A program made the position numbers and the translations under genes. A stretch of 38,884 bases of DNA, taken from assembly GCA_937926785.1 (NCBI GenBank), contig CALBBQ010000037.1, forward strand, positions 1-38,884. Reading direction: 5' to 3'. Below are positions 24,692-33,265 of the stretch, piece by piece (within the stretch, counting starts at the first letter, position 1; every line of letters begins with the position of its first letter). The notes under the pieces were generated by a model. That model was not told where the DNA came from and searched no databases. It saw nothing but the letters and a program-made list of their open reading frames with translations. The stretch is from an uncultured Bacteroidales bacterium. GTDB taxonomy: Bacteria; Bacteroidota; Bacteroidia; Bacteroidales; Tenuifilaceae.

Positions 24692-25390
24692 CTAATCATC
24701 ATCATCTGCTATAATCCTTCCGGTAATCGTTTCCCCGTTCAGCTCGGTAAAATTCTCGGAAGGGTAGTGTACTACTAGCCAGGCTATATCACGCACATAA
24801 TCTATCTTTCCCACTTCCACGCTCTTAATATTGAGGCCGGTTCTTCTGCGTAAATCGTCAATCAGCTCGGCTCTCTTTTCGGGGTGTACCAGCTCTATCT
24901 TTTCGTACACAATGATCTTTTGTGAAAGGTGCTTGATGAACAGACCTTTTTCGAGTATGAGCGCCACGCCGAGCAAGGCCAGGTTTGAGAAAAGTAGCTC
25001 CGCATAGCTCACCTTTTTTGACGAAATGGCATTAATCAGCGATATGGCAATAATAAAAAACAGGTAAGTCATTTCTTTAATGGGAATGGGGTTGGTCCGG
25101 TAACGGATTATGCCAAATACGGCAAATAGCCCTAAAGCAAACCCAAGTTGCAGCTTAACGTTTGCAAGCAAAAAACACATGAAAAACACCACAACCCCTA
25201 GCATAAGGTAGGTAAATACATAATCCTTCCGGAATGTCCGGGGGTAGTATAGGTACCTTACAGCTATCCATAAAACAACTGTGTTGAGCGTAAATCGGAT
25301 TAGGAGTGTGTAAAAGTCACTCGGGTTAATGATGTCGATTCCAAAAATCTGGAAACCGCTAACTTGCGTCAACAGCAAAAGAGTTTTCAT
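24692..25390 (-). CDS. DUF4956 membrane protein
   Basis: 232 residues with four or so hydrophobic helices in the first 155 residues (RFTLNTVVLWIAVRYLYY, FTYLMLGVVVFFMCFLLAN, LGFALGLFAVFGIIRYRT, YLFFIIAISLINAIS). The loop GLFAVFGIIRYRTNPIPIKEMTYLF is the DUF4956 hallmark. A soluble tail of about 75 residues follows (KIIVYEKIELVHPEKRAELIDDLRRRTGLNI), rich in charge and ending in acidic EIIADDDD-type residues. The function is unknown. Its start overlaps the 3' end of the VTC-type gene by 32 bases, so the two are translated from one message. In other genomes this family often lies beside VTC-domain genes, which suggests a shared polyphosphate role. Confidence 0.88.
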   Translation of the reverse strand: MKTLLLLTQVSGFQIFGIDIINPSDFYTLLIRFTLNTVVLWIAVRYLYYPRTFRKDYVFTYLMLGVVVFFMCFLLANVKLQLGFALGLFAVFGIIRYRTNPIPIKEMTYLFFIIAISLINAISSKKVSYAELLFSNLALLGVALILEKGLFIKHLSQKIIVYEKIELVHPEKRAELIDDLRRRTGLNIKSVEVGKIDYVRDIAWLVVHYPSENFTELNGETITGRIIADDDD

Positions 25391-26153
25391 GGTATTGCTT
25401 TTTAAGTTGATGGATTATGGCTTTAAAGTTATTCTTCTTTAGATCATCATGAAGTAATGCACATCCTATGGAATATTTACTAAAACCTGAAGGTCGATAA
25501 CCTTTATGCTTCAAAAATTCGGATATCTTACTTCCGGGCGTGTATTTATTTCTTTTCGATTCCACAATGCAGGTCTCAGATAGTTTTATGCTGGTGTGTT
25601 TAGTTGCGCTTTGAAGGTTGATATTAAAATCCATTGTTACCCTTTCATTGTAATCCTTAGATACCAAAGTGATACGGTGGAATCGGGTAATCAAAATTTT
25701 TTGGAGGGTGTCAGCCATGTACGGGCTTTTGCTTTCAATGAATTGTCTTACAACTGGGTTATGAATACTCGGATTATCAAGTTCGATTCTTCTTTTAAGG
25801 GTTTCCCCAGAGGGTATTCGCAGTTTTACTTCCAAAAATGTATCGCCACTGGCTCCGTATTGCCTTATCCTGATCTTGTAGCGCTTTCCGCGCTGGTTGT
25901 GGTGATCGAGGTACATCGTCATTCCTTGGGTATCAAAGTATTCCGATATGTACCCGGGAACCAGAAACCCACTATTCTCAACAATATAGTAGTATTCTTT
26001 TATGCTAGCTAGCAGCTCTAGTGCTTCATTGGCGGGTATGATGTATTTGCAATCGACCCGTCGCATGAACCGGGCATCGCCAACATCACTCAGACCAATG
26101 GATGCAATGCCAATATCCTTTATTACCGTTTCTGTTAAGGTAATGTACATCAC
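25359..26153 (-). CDS. VTC-domain polyphosphate polymerase-like protein
   Basis: 264 residues matching the bacterial VTC domain, a triphosphate-tunnel fold whose eukaryotic member Vtc4 makes polyphosphate from ATP. Features seen: DCKYIIPANEALELL at the start, YFDT near residue 70, then a basic-acidic tunnel pattern (RGKRYKIRIRQY, DTFLEVKLRIPSGETLKRRIEL), VTMDFNINL, CIVESKRN and a C-terminal FSKYSIGCALLHDDLKKN. The alternating Arg/Lys and Glu strands are the substrate-binding residues of the fold. It lacks the SPX and membrane domains of yeast VTC; the DUF4956 protein encoded next may supply the membrane part. The start overlaps the upstream gene by 4 bases. Enzyme activity is inferred. Confidence 0.85.
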   Translation of the reverse strand: MMYITLTETVIKDIGIASIGLSDVGDARFMRRVDCKYIIPANEALELLASIKEYYYIVENSGFLVPGYISEYFDTQGMTMYLDHHNQRGKRYKIRIRQYGASGDTFLEVKLRIPSGETLKRRIELDNPSIHNPVVRQFIESKSPYMADTLQKILITRFHRITLVSKDYNERVTMDFNINLQSATKHTSIKLSETCIVESKRNKYTPGSKISEFLKHKGYRPSGFSKYSIGCALLHDDLKKNNFKAIIHQLKKQYHENSFAVDAS

Positions 26154-26563
26154 TTGTACTCAAATATCTTCTTGCTTTTAAGTTTTCCGGTTGGACCGTA
26201 AACCCTTTTTTCAATTTTAAAACCCTCTTTATAGGTAGTTTCTACTCGTTCTATCACCTCACCCCTGGGGTTATATGCTACTTTCAGTATTTCATTTCCG
26301 TTGTTGTCGTACTTATACTCAAAGTGGCTTATAATGTTGCCCTTTTCGTCGTAATTCTTTTCCATCAGCACGTTGCCCTGGCGGTCGAACTGAGCCTCGT
26401 ACTCCTTATACTTAATCTCCTTATCATTTTCGTAAAGAATTCTCCACTCAACTTTTTGCTTCACACCCGCTTCGCGGATTTCCTTTTTTTTCTGGGCGAA
26501 GATGGAATTATGGCAAGCAATTGATAACCCGATGACCAAAATAAATGATTTTAAGTGTAGCAT
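26150..26563 (-). CDS. Secreted protein with MORN/RHS-like short repeats
   Basis: 137 residues. A signal peptide (FILVIGLSIACHNSIFAQ) is followed by a basic stretch and about four imperfect repeats of the type YDxxGNxxxxxEYKYDNNGNE (from EAQFDRQGNVLMEKNYDEKGN to YGPTGKLKSKKIFEYK). Such repeats form beta-hairpin ladders in MORN-like, YwqK and RHS proteins. No catalytic motif. It is the first gene of an overlapping operon with the VTC-type and DUF4956 genes, so an extracytoplasmic accessory role in the same process is possible. I do not recognise a named family. Confidence 0.65.
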   Translation of the reverse strand: MLHLKSFILVIGLSIACHNSIFAQKKKEIREAGVKQKVEWRILYENDKEIKYKEYEAQFDRQGNVLMEKNYDEKGNIISHFEYKYDNNGNEILKVAYNPRGEVIERVETTYKEGFKIEKRVYGPTGKLKSKKIFEYK

Positions 26564-26580
26564 TGTTTTGTGGGTTTGAA

Positions 26581-26588
26581 TAATTTTG
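26581..26588 (+). promoter_or_regulatory. -7 element of the rubredoxin gene
   Basis: TAATTTTG fits TAnnTTTG, 25 bases before the ATG at 26614. No well-spaced -33 TTG is seen. Confidence 0.45.
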
Positions 26589-26613
26589 CCAAGTTAATTA
26601 AAAACAAAACAAG

Positions 26614-26769
26614 ATGTATAAGTGTAAAGTATGCGGACATATTTACGATGAGAATTTGGGCGACCCCGATCATGGGATACCTCCAGGAACCCCTTTTGAA
26701 GAAATTCCCGATACGTGGCGCTGCCCCGTTTGCCAGGTTACGAAGGAATACTTCGAAAAGATTGGGTAA
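26614..26769 (+). CDS. Rubredoxin
   Basis: A 51-residue one-iron electron carrier. The two metal knuckles are CKVCG (Cys4, Cys7) and CPVCQ (Cys37, Cys40), with the conserved [25 protein letters not shown] between them. Rubredoxins pass electrons to peroxide- or superoxide-reducing enzymes or oxidases; the partner is not in the window. The gene is a single short unit with a TAnnTTTG element upstream, and it is convergent with pepD across a long hairpin. Confidence 0.96.
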   Translation: MYKCKVCGHIYDENLGDPDHGIPPGTPFEEIPDTWRCPVCQVTKEYFEKIG

Positions 26770-26785
26770 AGGTGAATTACCTCAT

Positions 26786-26850
26786 AAAAAAACTTAAGCG
26801 AAGCCTAAATTATGGTGTAATGGGTACACACAATTTCAACCTCGCTTAAG
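26786..26850 (-). terminator. Long-stem terminator of pepD
   Basis: On the minus strand a 9-bp outer stem tcgcttaag (26850-26842) pairs with cttaagcga (26801-26793). Inside it sit aaatt/aattt (26807-26811, 26832-26836) and gtgta/tacac (26815-26819, 26825-26829). Seven T follow directly (complement of A at 26786-26792). The stem starts 18 bases past the pepD stop, on the correct strand. Confidence 0.75.
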
Positions 26851-26867
26851 GGGTTTGTGGGTTTGTT

Positions 26868-28325
26868 TTACTTCTCAGGAATATTTTTCAGAACATCGAG
26901 CAGCAAGTCCCAAAATTTTTGGGTTGAAGGTATATGCAGCCGTTCATCGGGTGAGTGTGCACCTTTTATGGTAGGGCCAAAAGAGATCATATCGAGGTAG
27001 GGGTATTTTTCCAGGAATAGTCCACATTCCAGCCCGGCATGAATAGCGCGAACAACAGGTTCAACCTTGAATAGATTCACGTAGGAGTTGCGGGTAATCT
27101 CAAGTATTTTGGAGTTTGTGTTAGGTGCCCAGCCCGGATAGCCATCGGAATGTTGGATATTGGCATTTGCTAACCTGAAAACACTCTCTACCATGTTGGA
27201 TACATCCTGTTTTGCCGATTCCACAGCGCTTCGCTGGCTGGTAGTCACCAGGATCTGGTTATCCTGAATAAATTTTACCGATGCCAGATTGGTTGAGGTT
27301 TCAACCAGCCCTTTAAGCTGGCGGCTCATGGCAATAACACCATGGGGACATGCGTACAGCGAGTTTAAGAGGTCATAATGGGTTGGCTCGTCAATCACAA
27401 ATTCTGGTAGGGCAGCATCGGCAATTGTAATATCCAGGTTGGGCTCAGCGTCCTTCCACTCCTGGTAGATATCGCTTCTGATCTTTTCGAACTCCAGGAT
27501 GAGTTGAGATTTGTCATCTTTGTGAATGGTGAAGATGGCGGTGGCTTCTCTGGGGATTGCGTTTCGCAGATTGCCTCCGTCGAGGTTGGCCAAACGTAGG
27601 TCGAAAAGTTGGGTTCCTTTCCATAAGAAGCGGTTAATCAACTTTATGGAGTTCCCTCTATGCTTATCAATGTCGTCGCCGGAATGGCCGCCCTGCAACC
27701 CTTTAACGGATAGCTTCATGGCTATGGAGTCGCTGGGAACCTTAGCCGGTTCGTAGGCAAACGTAGCCACGGTATCAATTCCTCCGGCACACCCTATGAA
27801 CAGTTCACCCTCATCCTCACTATCGAGGTTGATCAGTATTTTTGAGTCGAAAAATCCGCTTTTCATCTCGAAAGCACCGGTTAATCCGGTTTCTTCATCA
27901 ACGGTGAACAGGCATTCAATGGGCCCATGCTGAATATCCTTTGAGGCCAGCAGGGCTAACTGGGCTGCAATGCCAATTCCATCGTCGGCACCCAGGGTTG
28001 TTCCTTTCGCTTTAAGCCATTCTCCATCCACATAGGTTTCTATTGGGTCGGTGTTAAAGTCGTGCGCGATATCGCTGTTTTTCTCACAAACCATGTCCAT
28101 ATGGCTCTGCAGAACAACCGGTTGCTTATTCTCAAAACCCGCAGTAGCGGGTTTCTTAATTACTATGTTTCCGGCATCATCTTTCTTGTACTGCAGATTG
28201 TGCTTTTGGGCAAATTCTTCGATGTATGCGATTATTTTCCCTTCCTTTTTTGAGGGGCGAGGTATTTTACATATTTCGGAAAAGTATTGAAATATAACCT
28301 CGGGTTTTGGCTGTACGTTGCTCAT
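26868..28325 (-). CDS. pepD: Aminoacyl-histidine dipeptidase (M20C)
   Basis: Cytosolic zinc dipeptidase cleaving Xaa-His and other dipeptides. The start MSNVQPKPEVI at 28325 gives 485 residues, the E. coli PepD length; the upstream ATG at 28352 would add nine residues with no homology. The metal site is visible as LQSHMDMV, TLGADDGIG, TVDEETGL and INLDSEDEGE. The dimerisation/lid motif GGHSGDDIDKHRG and a late HAGLECGLF/SFGPTIKGAHSPDE (last zinc ligand) are present. All catalytic segments look intact. It is a single gene, divergent from cysQ and convergent with the rubredoxin gene. Confidence 0.95.
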   Translation of the reverse strand: MSNVQPKPEVIFQYFSEICKIPRPSKKEGKIIAYIEEFAQKHNLQYKKDDAGNIVIKKPATAGFENKQPVVLQSHMDMVCEKNSDIAHDFNTDPIETYVDGEWLKAKGTTLGADDGIGIAAQLALLASKDIQHGPIECLFTVDEETGLTGAFEMKSGFFDSKILINLDSEDEGELFIGCAGGIDTVATFAYEPAKVPSDSIAMKLSVKGLQGGHSGDDIDKHRGNSIKLINRFLWKGTQLFDLRLANLDGGNLRNAIPREATAIFTIHKDDKSQLILEFEKIRSDIYQEWKDAEPNLDITIADAALPEFVIDEPTHYDLLNSLYACPHGVIAMSRQLKGLVETSTNLASVKFIQDNQILVTTSQRSAVESAKQDVSNMVESVFRLANANIQHSDGYPGWAPNTNSKILEITRNSYVNLFKVEPVVRAIHAGLECGLFLEKYPYLDMISFGPTIKGAHSPDERLHIPSTQKFWDLLLDVLKNIPEK

Positions 28326-28463
28326 AGATAAAATATTTTCAGCCGTAAACATAATATATTTTTACAATCGGTATTCAGGTGAAACATGGTTTTACAACAT
28401 CTTTGTTCGGATTTTATTTTTCAAAGGTCAAATCAAAATTTTTTCAGTTAGCAATAAATGGTT

Positions 28464-28471
28464 TAATTTTG
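28464..28471 (+). promoter_or_regulatory. -7 element of cysQ
   Basis: TAATTTTG fits TAnnTTTG, 18 bases before the ATG at 28490. The -33 region is not recognisable. Confidence 0.45.
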
Positions 28472-28489
28472 CCGGAGAGCCAATAGGAA

Positions 28490-29323
28490 ATGATAGAACC
28501 AACAGAACTTCGTAACCTGCTTGCGGTTGCTGCAAGTACAGCAGTTCGGGCAGGTCATAAAATAATGGAGGTTTACAACTCCAGCGATTTTCAGGTGAAC
28601 CTTAAATCGGATCGAACGCCCTTAACCCTTGCCGACAGGTTAGCACACAATGAAATAAAAACTTCTCTTACCAAAACGTTCATTCCTGTATTAAGCGAGG
28701 AGGGGAGAAGTATAACTTACGAAGAGCGGAAGGGATGGGAGTACTTCTGGGTAGTGGATCCCTTAGATGGAACAAAAGAGTTCATTAAACGTAATGGAGA
28801 GTTTACGGTTAACATCGCTCTCATATATGAGCGTTTTCCGGTAGCAGGGGTTGTTTATGTCCCCGTAACGGGAAAGCTATACTACTCCTTGCAGCCCGAG
28901 GGTGCATTCATGGTAACGGATATAACGGCTTCGTCGAGCTATGAGGTTTCCTTTGATGAGCTCTCAAAACGGTCTGAAAGAATTCCTAAATCATACCCTC
29001 GCAAAAAGATTGTAGTGGTTGAGAGCCGTTCCCATAGCTCACCCGACACCATTGAGTACATTCAGGGTATTGTGGAAAAACTCAAGGACGTAGAACTCTT
29101 ACCCATAGGGTCATCGTTAAAAATGTGCATGATTGCCGAGGGTATAGCCGACATTTACCCAAGGTTATCGCTCTCAAGCGAATGGGATACAGCTGCCGGT
29201 CAGGCAATAGTTGAGGGTGCGGGCTTTCGGGTGGTTACTTACGAATCTGGTGAACGCCTTTCCTATAACAAGGAAGAGCTTGTGAACCCTTGGTTTATTG
29301 TGACTAATAGCAGGGTAAGGTAG
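28490..29323 (+). CDS. cysQ: 3'(2'),5'-bisphosphate nucleotidase
   Basis: 277 residues of the inositol-monophosphatase-like, lithium-sensitive phosphatase family. It hydrolyses 3'-phosphoadenosine 5'-phosphate (PAP), a by-product of sulfate assimilation and sulfonation. Metal-binding motifs: LSEEG (about 65-69), DPLDGTKEFI (about 91-100) and the second set SSEWDTAAGQAI (about 230-241). The GSSLKMCMIAEGIADIYPR segment is typical of CysQ. Length is near E. coli CysQ (246) with a longer middle part. It ends 1 base before the convergent phosphatase gene. Inositol monophosphatase is less likely. Confidence 0.9.
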   Translation: MIEPTELRNLLAVAASTAVRAGHKIMEVYNSSDFQVNLKSDRTPLTLADRLAHNEIKTSLTKTFIPVLSEEGRSITYEERKGWEYFWVVDPLDGTKEFIKRNGEFTVNIALIYERFPVAGVVYVPVTGKLYYSLQPEGAFMVTDITASSSYEVSFDELSKRSERIPKSYPRKKIVVVESRSHSSPDTIEYIQGIVEKLKDVELLPIGSSLKMCMIAEGIADIYPRLSLSSEWDTAAGQAIVEGAGFRVVTYESGERLSYNKEELVNPWFIVTNSRVR

Positions 29324-29324
29324 G

Positions 29325-31709
29325 TTATACCTGTATGCCCAGAACCATAATGTCATCTACCTGTTCAAAGTTTCCTTTCCATTTGCAATGGAATTGTTCC
29401 AGGTAGCTTAGTTGTTCTTCTAGGGGCAAGGCAATGGATTGTTTTAAAAGGTTAAGGAATTCAGCTTTTCCAATTTTTTTCCGTTTTATATCGCTAAGCT
29501 GGTCCATATAGCCATCGGTGTAAAAGAAAAGTTTATCTCCTGAACTCAATTTTACATGCTGCGTTTGGAACATCAGTTCCTTTGATTTTTCATCCATGGT
29601 TCTGATTGGTTTTACCAAAACCATTTCTGACTCTTTTGTAAAATGCACAAAACCTAGCCTATTTCCAGCGTATTCTAGTTTTTTTGTGTTAAGGGTAAAT
29701 TTGCAAACCAAAAAATCGATTCCGATAGATAGGTTTGAATCAAAAGAATTGGAATTTTTTAGTAACCCATTGTACAAGTGAGCAGCAATTTCATGAGGGG
29801 TAGTAAAACCGAAAATTGAAACCGCATCTTTGAGTAGGCTTATTGCCATGATACTCATGAATGCGCCCGCAACACCGTGTCCGGTACAGTCTGCGATGGT
29901 GAAAATAATTCCATCGGGTAACTCATGATGCCAGTATAAATCACCCCCAACTATATCTTTCGGCAGGTATAAAAATGCACTTTGTCCAAATAGCTTTTCA
30001 AGTTCTTTTGGGTTAGGCATAAGCGATTTTTGTATCAGCGAGGCATACTGCAAGCTTTCTGTCATTCGGTGGTTTGAGTATTCAAGTTTTCGGTTTTGCA
30101 GTTCGATTTGCTCAGCTTGGGCTTGGAGTTCCGTTTTATGCTGGGTAAGCTCGTTGAAATTAATTTCCAGCATGTCGCGCTGCGCTTCTATCTCTTCCTT
30201 TTGTATCAAGATTTCGGCATTCATTTGCTGGAGAAGATTTTTGTCAGATTTAAGTCTTTTTGAGTATATGACCGAAAGGGTTAAAATGAAAAGAATGGAA
30301 AGGGTTAGCGACATGAGAAATAGATTAAGGGTTTTCTGTCGGTTCATACTTAAGCGGGTAAGTTCCCTATCTTTCTGGAGCAAAGATATTTCATGCTCTT
30401 TTTTTTCGGTTTCATATTCCACCTTCAGCTTATCGAGCATGTTCAGGTTTGAAAGGCTTCGAAGACTATCATCTATGCTTTTGAAATGCTCAAAATGAGT
30501 AATAGCCTTTTCGTAGTAACCCTGCTTTTTGTATATCGTATATAAACCTTGATGCGCATCGCGTTCCCATTCAAGTGATTTAACTTTCTGGGAAAGATTC
30601 AACGATAGGGTGTAGGAATTTTTTGCTTTGGCTAGGTCGCCATACAAAGTGTAGGCTTTCCCAAGATTAATGAATACAGCGGCTAAACCGTTTTCGTTGT
30701 TATTCTGTTTGAATAAAGTTTGCGACTTGGTAAAGTACTCAATGGCCTCTTTGGGTTTATTCAGCTCCAGGTAAAGCAAACCGATGTTATTCAGCGTTTT
30801 TGCTTGGTCGTCGATATTATTTCGTTGTAAATCAATTTCGTATGATTTTAAAAACATTTCCAGGCTTTCATTGTACCTCTTTTGGTTTTTCAGAACGGTT
30901 GCAATGTTATTGCAGGCCCTGCCTATTCCAAGCATGTCATTCTTTATTTGGTAAATATCCAAAGCTTTATGATACATCTCAAGCGCTTCCTTCTGTTTCC
31001 CTTGAGAGTCGTAAATTAGTCCAATATTGTTGTATGCGTGGGCAACTCCAATTGAATCACCAATCTTTTCGCGAAGCTTGAGTGCCTCGTAGAGTTTGTC
31101 CGAGGCCAAATCTAACTTTCCTGTATTCCAATAAATCCCACCCAACAGGTTGATGGTACGGGCCAAGCTTTGAGTATCTTTGGCCTGCTTGTAAAGCTCA
31201 ATGGCCAATTCTGCATAGTTTACTGCACTGTCGGATTTCCCTGTATTGAAATGAATGCCCGCCAGCATTTTATGGGCATTGGCCAGGTAGGTTAAAGGAA
31301 TTTTTTTTGATTCATTAAGCTGAACGTTATTTTTGAAGAAGATAGACGCTTTATCGAAGTTTCCCCTGTTGTAAAATCTTGAACCTGCCAGATCGTTGCC
31401 TTTGGCAGTTCCGTTAGCCCACCCAATGTTTTTTGTTGCTTCAATAAAATACAGGATCACTTTGTCGTAAATGGAATCCTTCAAACCGGGACTGGCTAGT
31501 TGCTGAAAAATTCTGGTTAGGTGAACAGTGTCTCGCTTACTGGAACTTATTTCGGTAATAATGCTGTCCGGCTTGGGTTGTGGATTGTTTGACTGAGGTG
31601 TTGCTGCTGATGATGAGAATACAAAAAGTGAGATGCTCGCTAGTGTTAGAAGTGTTGACGATAACATAAGCAAATAGAATTTTGGGATTAAAATTACCAC
31701 TTTTATCAT
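29325..31709 (-). CDS. TPR-containing SpoIIE-family serine phosphatase
   Basis: 794 residues. An N-terminal signal/anchor (MLSSTLLTLASISLFVFSSSAA) may start at an internal ATG near 31667. About seven TPR repeats follow (residues 125-440, e.g. AHAYNNIGLIYDSQGKQKEAL). Then come a membrane helix (about 460-483), a coiled coil (485-555) and a PPM/SpoIIE phosphatase domain (580-794). The metal aspartates are in VGGDLYW, IADCTGHG, FFYTDGYMDQ and QVDDIMVLG, all present. SpoIIE-type phosphatases dephosphorylate anti-anti-sigma or SiaC-like proteins; a SiaC-like gene is 4.6 kb away on the other strand. The topology implies an extracytoplasmic TPR sensor controlling a cytoplasmic phosphatase. Confidence 0.92.
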   Translation of the reverse strand: MIKVVILIPKFYLLMLSSTLLTLASISLFVFSSSAATPQSNNPQPKPDSIITEISSSKRDTVHLTRIFQQLASPGLKDSIYDKVILYFIEATKNIGWANGTAKGNDLAGSRFYNRGNFDKASIFFKNNVQLNESKKIPLTYLANAHKMLAGIHFNTGKSDSAVNYAELAIELYKQAKDTQSLARTINLLGGIYWNTGKLDLASDKLYEALKLREKIGDSIGVAHAYNNIGLIYDSQGKQKEALEMYHKALDIYQIKNDMLGIGRACNNIATVLKNQKRYNESLEMFLKSYEIDLQRNNIDDQAKTLNNIGLLYLELNKPKEAIEYFTKSQTLFKQNNNENGLAAVFINLGKAYTLYGDLAKAKNSYTLSLNLSQKVKSLEWERDAHQGLYTIYKKQGYYEKAITHFEHFKSIDDSLRSLSNLNMLDKLKVEYETEKKEHEISLLQKDRELTRLSMNRQKTLNLFLMSLTLSILFILTLSVIYSKRLKSDKNLLQQMNAEILIQKEEIEAQRDMLEINFNELTQHKTELQAQAEQIELQNRKLEYSNHRMTESLQYASLIQKSLMPNPKELEKLFGQSAFLYLPKDIVGGDLYWHHELPDGIIFTIADCTGHGVAGAFMSIMAISLLKDAVSIFGFTTPHEIAAHLYNGLLKNSNSFDSNLSIGIDFLVCKFTLNTKKLEYAGNRLGFVHFTKESEMVLVKPIRTMDEKSKELMFQTQHVKLSSGDKLFFYTDGYMDQLSDIKRKKIGKAEFLNLLKQSIALPLEEQLSYLEQFHCKWKGNFEQVDDIMVLGIQV

Positions 31710-31773
31710 ATGTTAGTAACAAGATGAAATTTTTAGTTTGATGAATTGTTCTGTTGCGGCAGTGAAAGAAACG

Positions 31774-31800
31774 AATAAGGGGAAGATTTTCTCTTCCCCT
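31774..31800 (-). terminator. Terminator of dnaA
   Basis: 9-bp stem aggggaaga (31778-31786) with tcttcccct (31792-31800), loop of 5. On the minus strand a T-rich stretch follows. It lies 23 bases past the dnaA stop. Confidence 0.75.
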
Positions 31801-31822
31801 CAGGTTTACGAATAGTTTTTGG

Positions 31823-33259
31823 TTAGGCGTTATACTTAAGTTTTTTCTGGATATCGTCAATCTGTGCCCGGAAGCGTTTATCGGTTTCTATGAGGTTGTT
31901 AACTGTTTTACAAGCGTGTAAAACGGTGGCATGATCCTTATTCCCGATTACGCTGCCAATGGTTGAAAGCGACGCTTTGGTCAGGTTTTTAGAGAAATAC
32001 ATGGCGATCTGACGGGCCTGAACAATCTCGCGCTTGCGGGTTTTGGTATTCAGTGCATCGCTAGATAGTCCAAAGTATTCGCAAACAACCTTCTGAATGT
32101 AGTCAATCGTAATGTCTTTCTTGGTGTTCTTAACCAGCTTTTCTATCATTTCTGAAGCCAGGTCAACGGTAAGCTGCTTACCGTTTAGTGTTGACTGTGC
32201 CAACATGGATATCAAGGCACCCTCGAGTTCCCGAATGTTCTGTGTAATATTTGAAGCAATGTACTCAAGCACATCGCTAGGCACTACTATCCCATCGTTA
32301 TAAACTTTCTTTTTGAGAATGGCAACCCGGGTTTCAAAATCGGGGGTTGTTAGCTCAGCCGACAAACCCCATTTAAAGCGCGATAGCAGTCTTTTCTCGA
32401 GCCCCTGTAGCTCTGCGGGGGGTTGATCGGATGTTAGTATCAGTTGCTTTCCGGTTTGGTGCAGGTGGTTGAAGATGTGGAAAAACGCATCTTGCGTTTT
32501 CTCCTTGCCGGCAAATTCGTGCACGTCATCAAGTATCAGCACGTCTATGCTCTGGTAGAAATGTAGGAAATCGTTGATGTTGTTGTGTTTAAACTGCGCA
32601 TCAACAAACTGGGTTTGGAATTTAACAGCGTTGACGTAGAGAACAATTTTCTCAGGGAAAAGTCTTTTGACTTCAATGCCAATGGCTTGCGCCAGATGGG
32701 TTTTTCCTAACCCAGAACCACCATATATGTATAAGGGGTTAAAAGCAGTTTTACCAGGGGCCTGGCTAATGGTTATCCCTGCAGAGCGAGCTAAGCGGTT
32801 GCATGTCCCTTCCACAAAATTAGCAAAGTTGTACTCCGGGTTAAGCTGGGGGTCAACATTGAGCTTTTTAATTCCAGGAATGATGAAAGGATTCTTGATG
32901 GGTACCTCCTGAACCGTTTGAACCGATACCGGTTTGTTTTTTAAATCGGTTTTATTTTGGGTAGGAAGCTTCACCGTGTAGGGTGTTCCTCCGTTGTAAC
33001 CGCTGTGTTCCATAATTACGCTGTACTCCAGTTTAGCATCAGCCCCCAACTCCTTTCTTAGCGTTTTGCGAAGAATATCAATGTACTGTTCTTCCAAATA
33101 TTCGTAGAAGAAAGGACTTGGAACCTGAATGGTGAGCACGTTCTTTTCCAACTTAACCGGAACAATAGGTTCAAACCACGTTTTAAAGCTAACAGGTGTT
33201 ACGTTATCCTTAATTATTTTTAAACAGTTTTCCCAAACTTCCTTATAATCAGCTGCCAT
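31823..33259 (-). CDS. dnaA: Chromosomal replication initiator protein DnaA
   Basis: Opens the origin by binding DnaA boxes as ATP-DnaA. The domain I signature WENCLKIIKDNVTPVSFKTWFEPI is at the N-terminus. The AAA+ domain has Walker A GGSGLGKTH (about residue 180), Walker B VLILDDVHEF, sensor residues SRFKWGL and a box VII arginine. The C-terminal helix-turn-helix carries GNKDHATVLHACKTV, the DNA-binding signature. I use the ATG at 33259 (MAADYKE), since the ATG two codons earlier is not conserved-looking. Length 478 is normal. The gene points away from a 336-bp AT-rich gap with DnaA-box-like sequences. Confidence 0.97.
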   Translation of the reverse strand: MAADYKEVWENCLKIIKDNVTPVSFKTWFEPIVPVKLEKNVLTIQVPSPFFYEYLEEQYIDILRKTLRKELGADAKLEYSVIMEHSGYNGGTPYTVKLPTQNKTDLKNKPVSVQTVQEVPIKNPFIIPGIKKLNVDPQLNPEYNFANFVEGTCNRLARSAGITISQAPGKTAFNPLYIYGGSGLGKTHLAQAIGIEVKRLFPEKIVLYVNAVKFQTQFVDAQFKHNNINDFLHFYQSIDVLILDDVHEFAGKEKTQDAFFHIFNHLHQTGKQLILTSDQPPAELQGLEKRLLSRFKWGLSAELTTPDFETRVAILKKKVYNDGIVVPSDVLEYIASNITQNIRELEGALISMLAQSTLNGKQLTVDLASEMIEKLVKNTKKDITIDYIQKVVCEYFGLSSDALNTKTRKREIVQARQIAMYFSKNLTKASLSTIGSVIGNKDHATVLHACKTVNNLIETDKRFRAQIDDIQKKLKYNA

Positions 33260-33265
33260 AAACAT

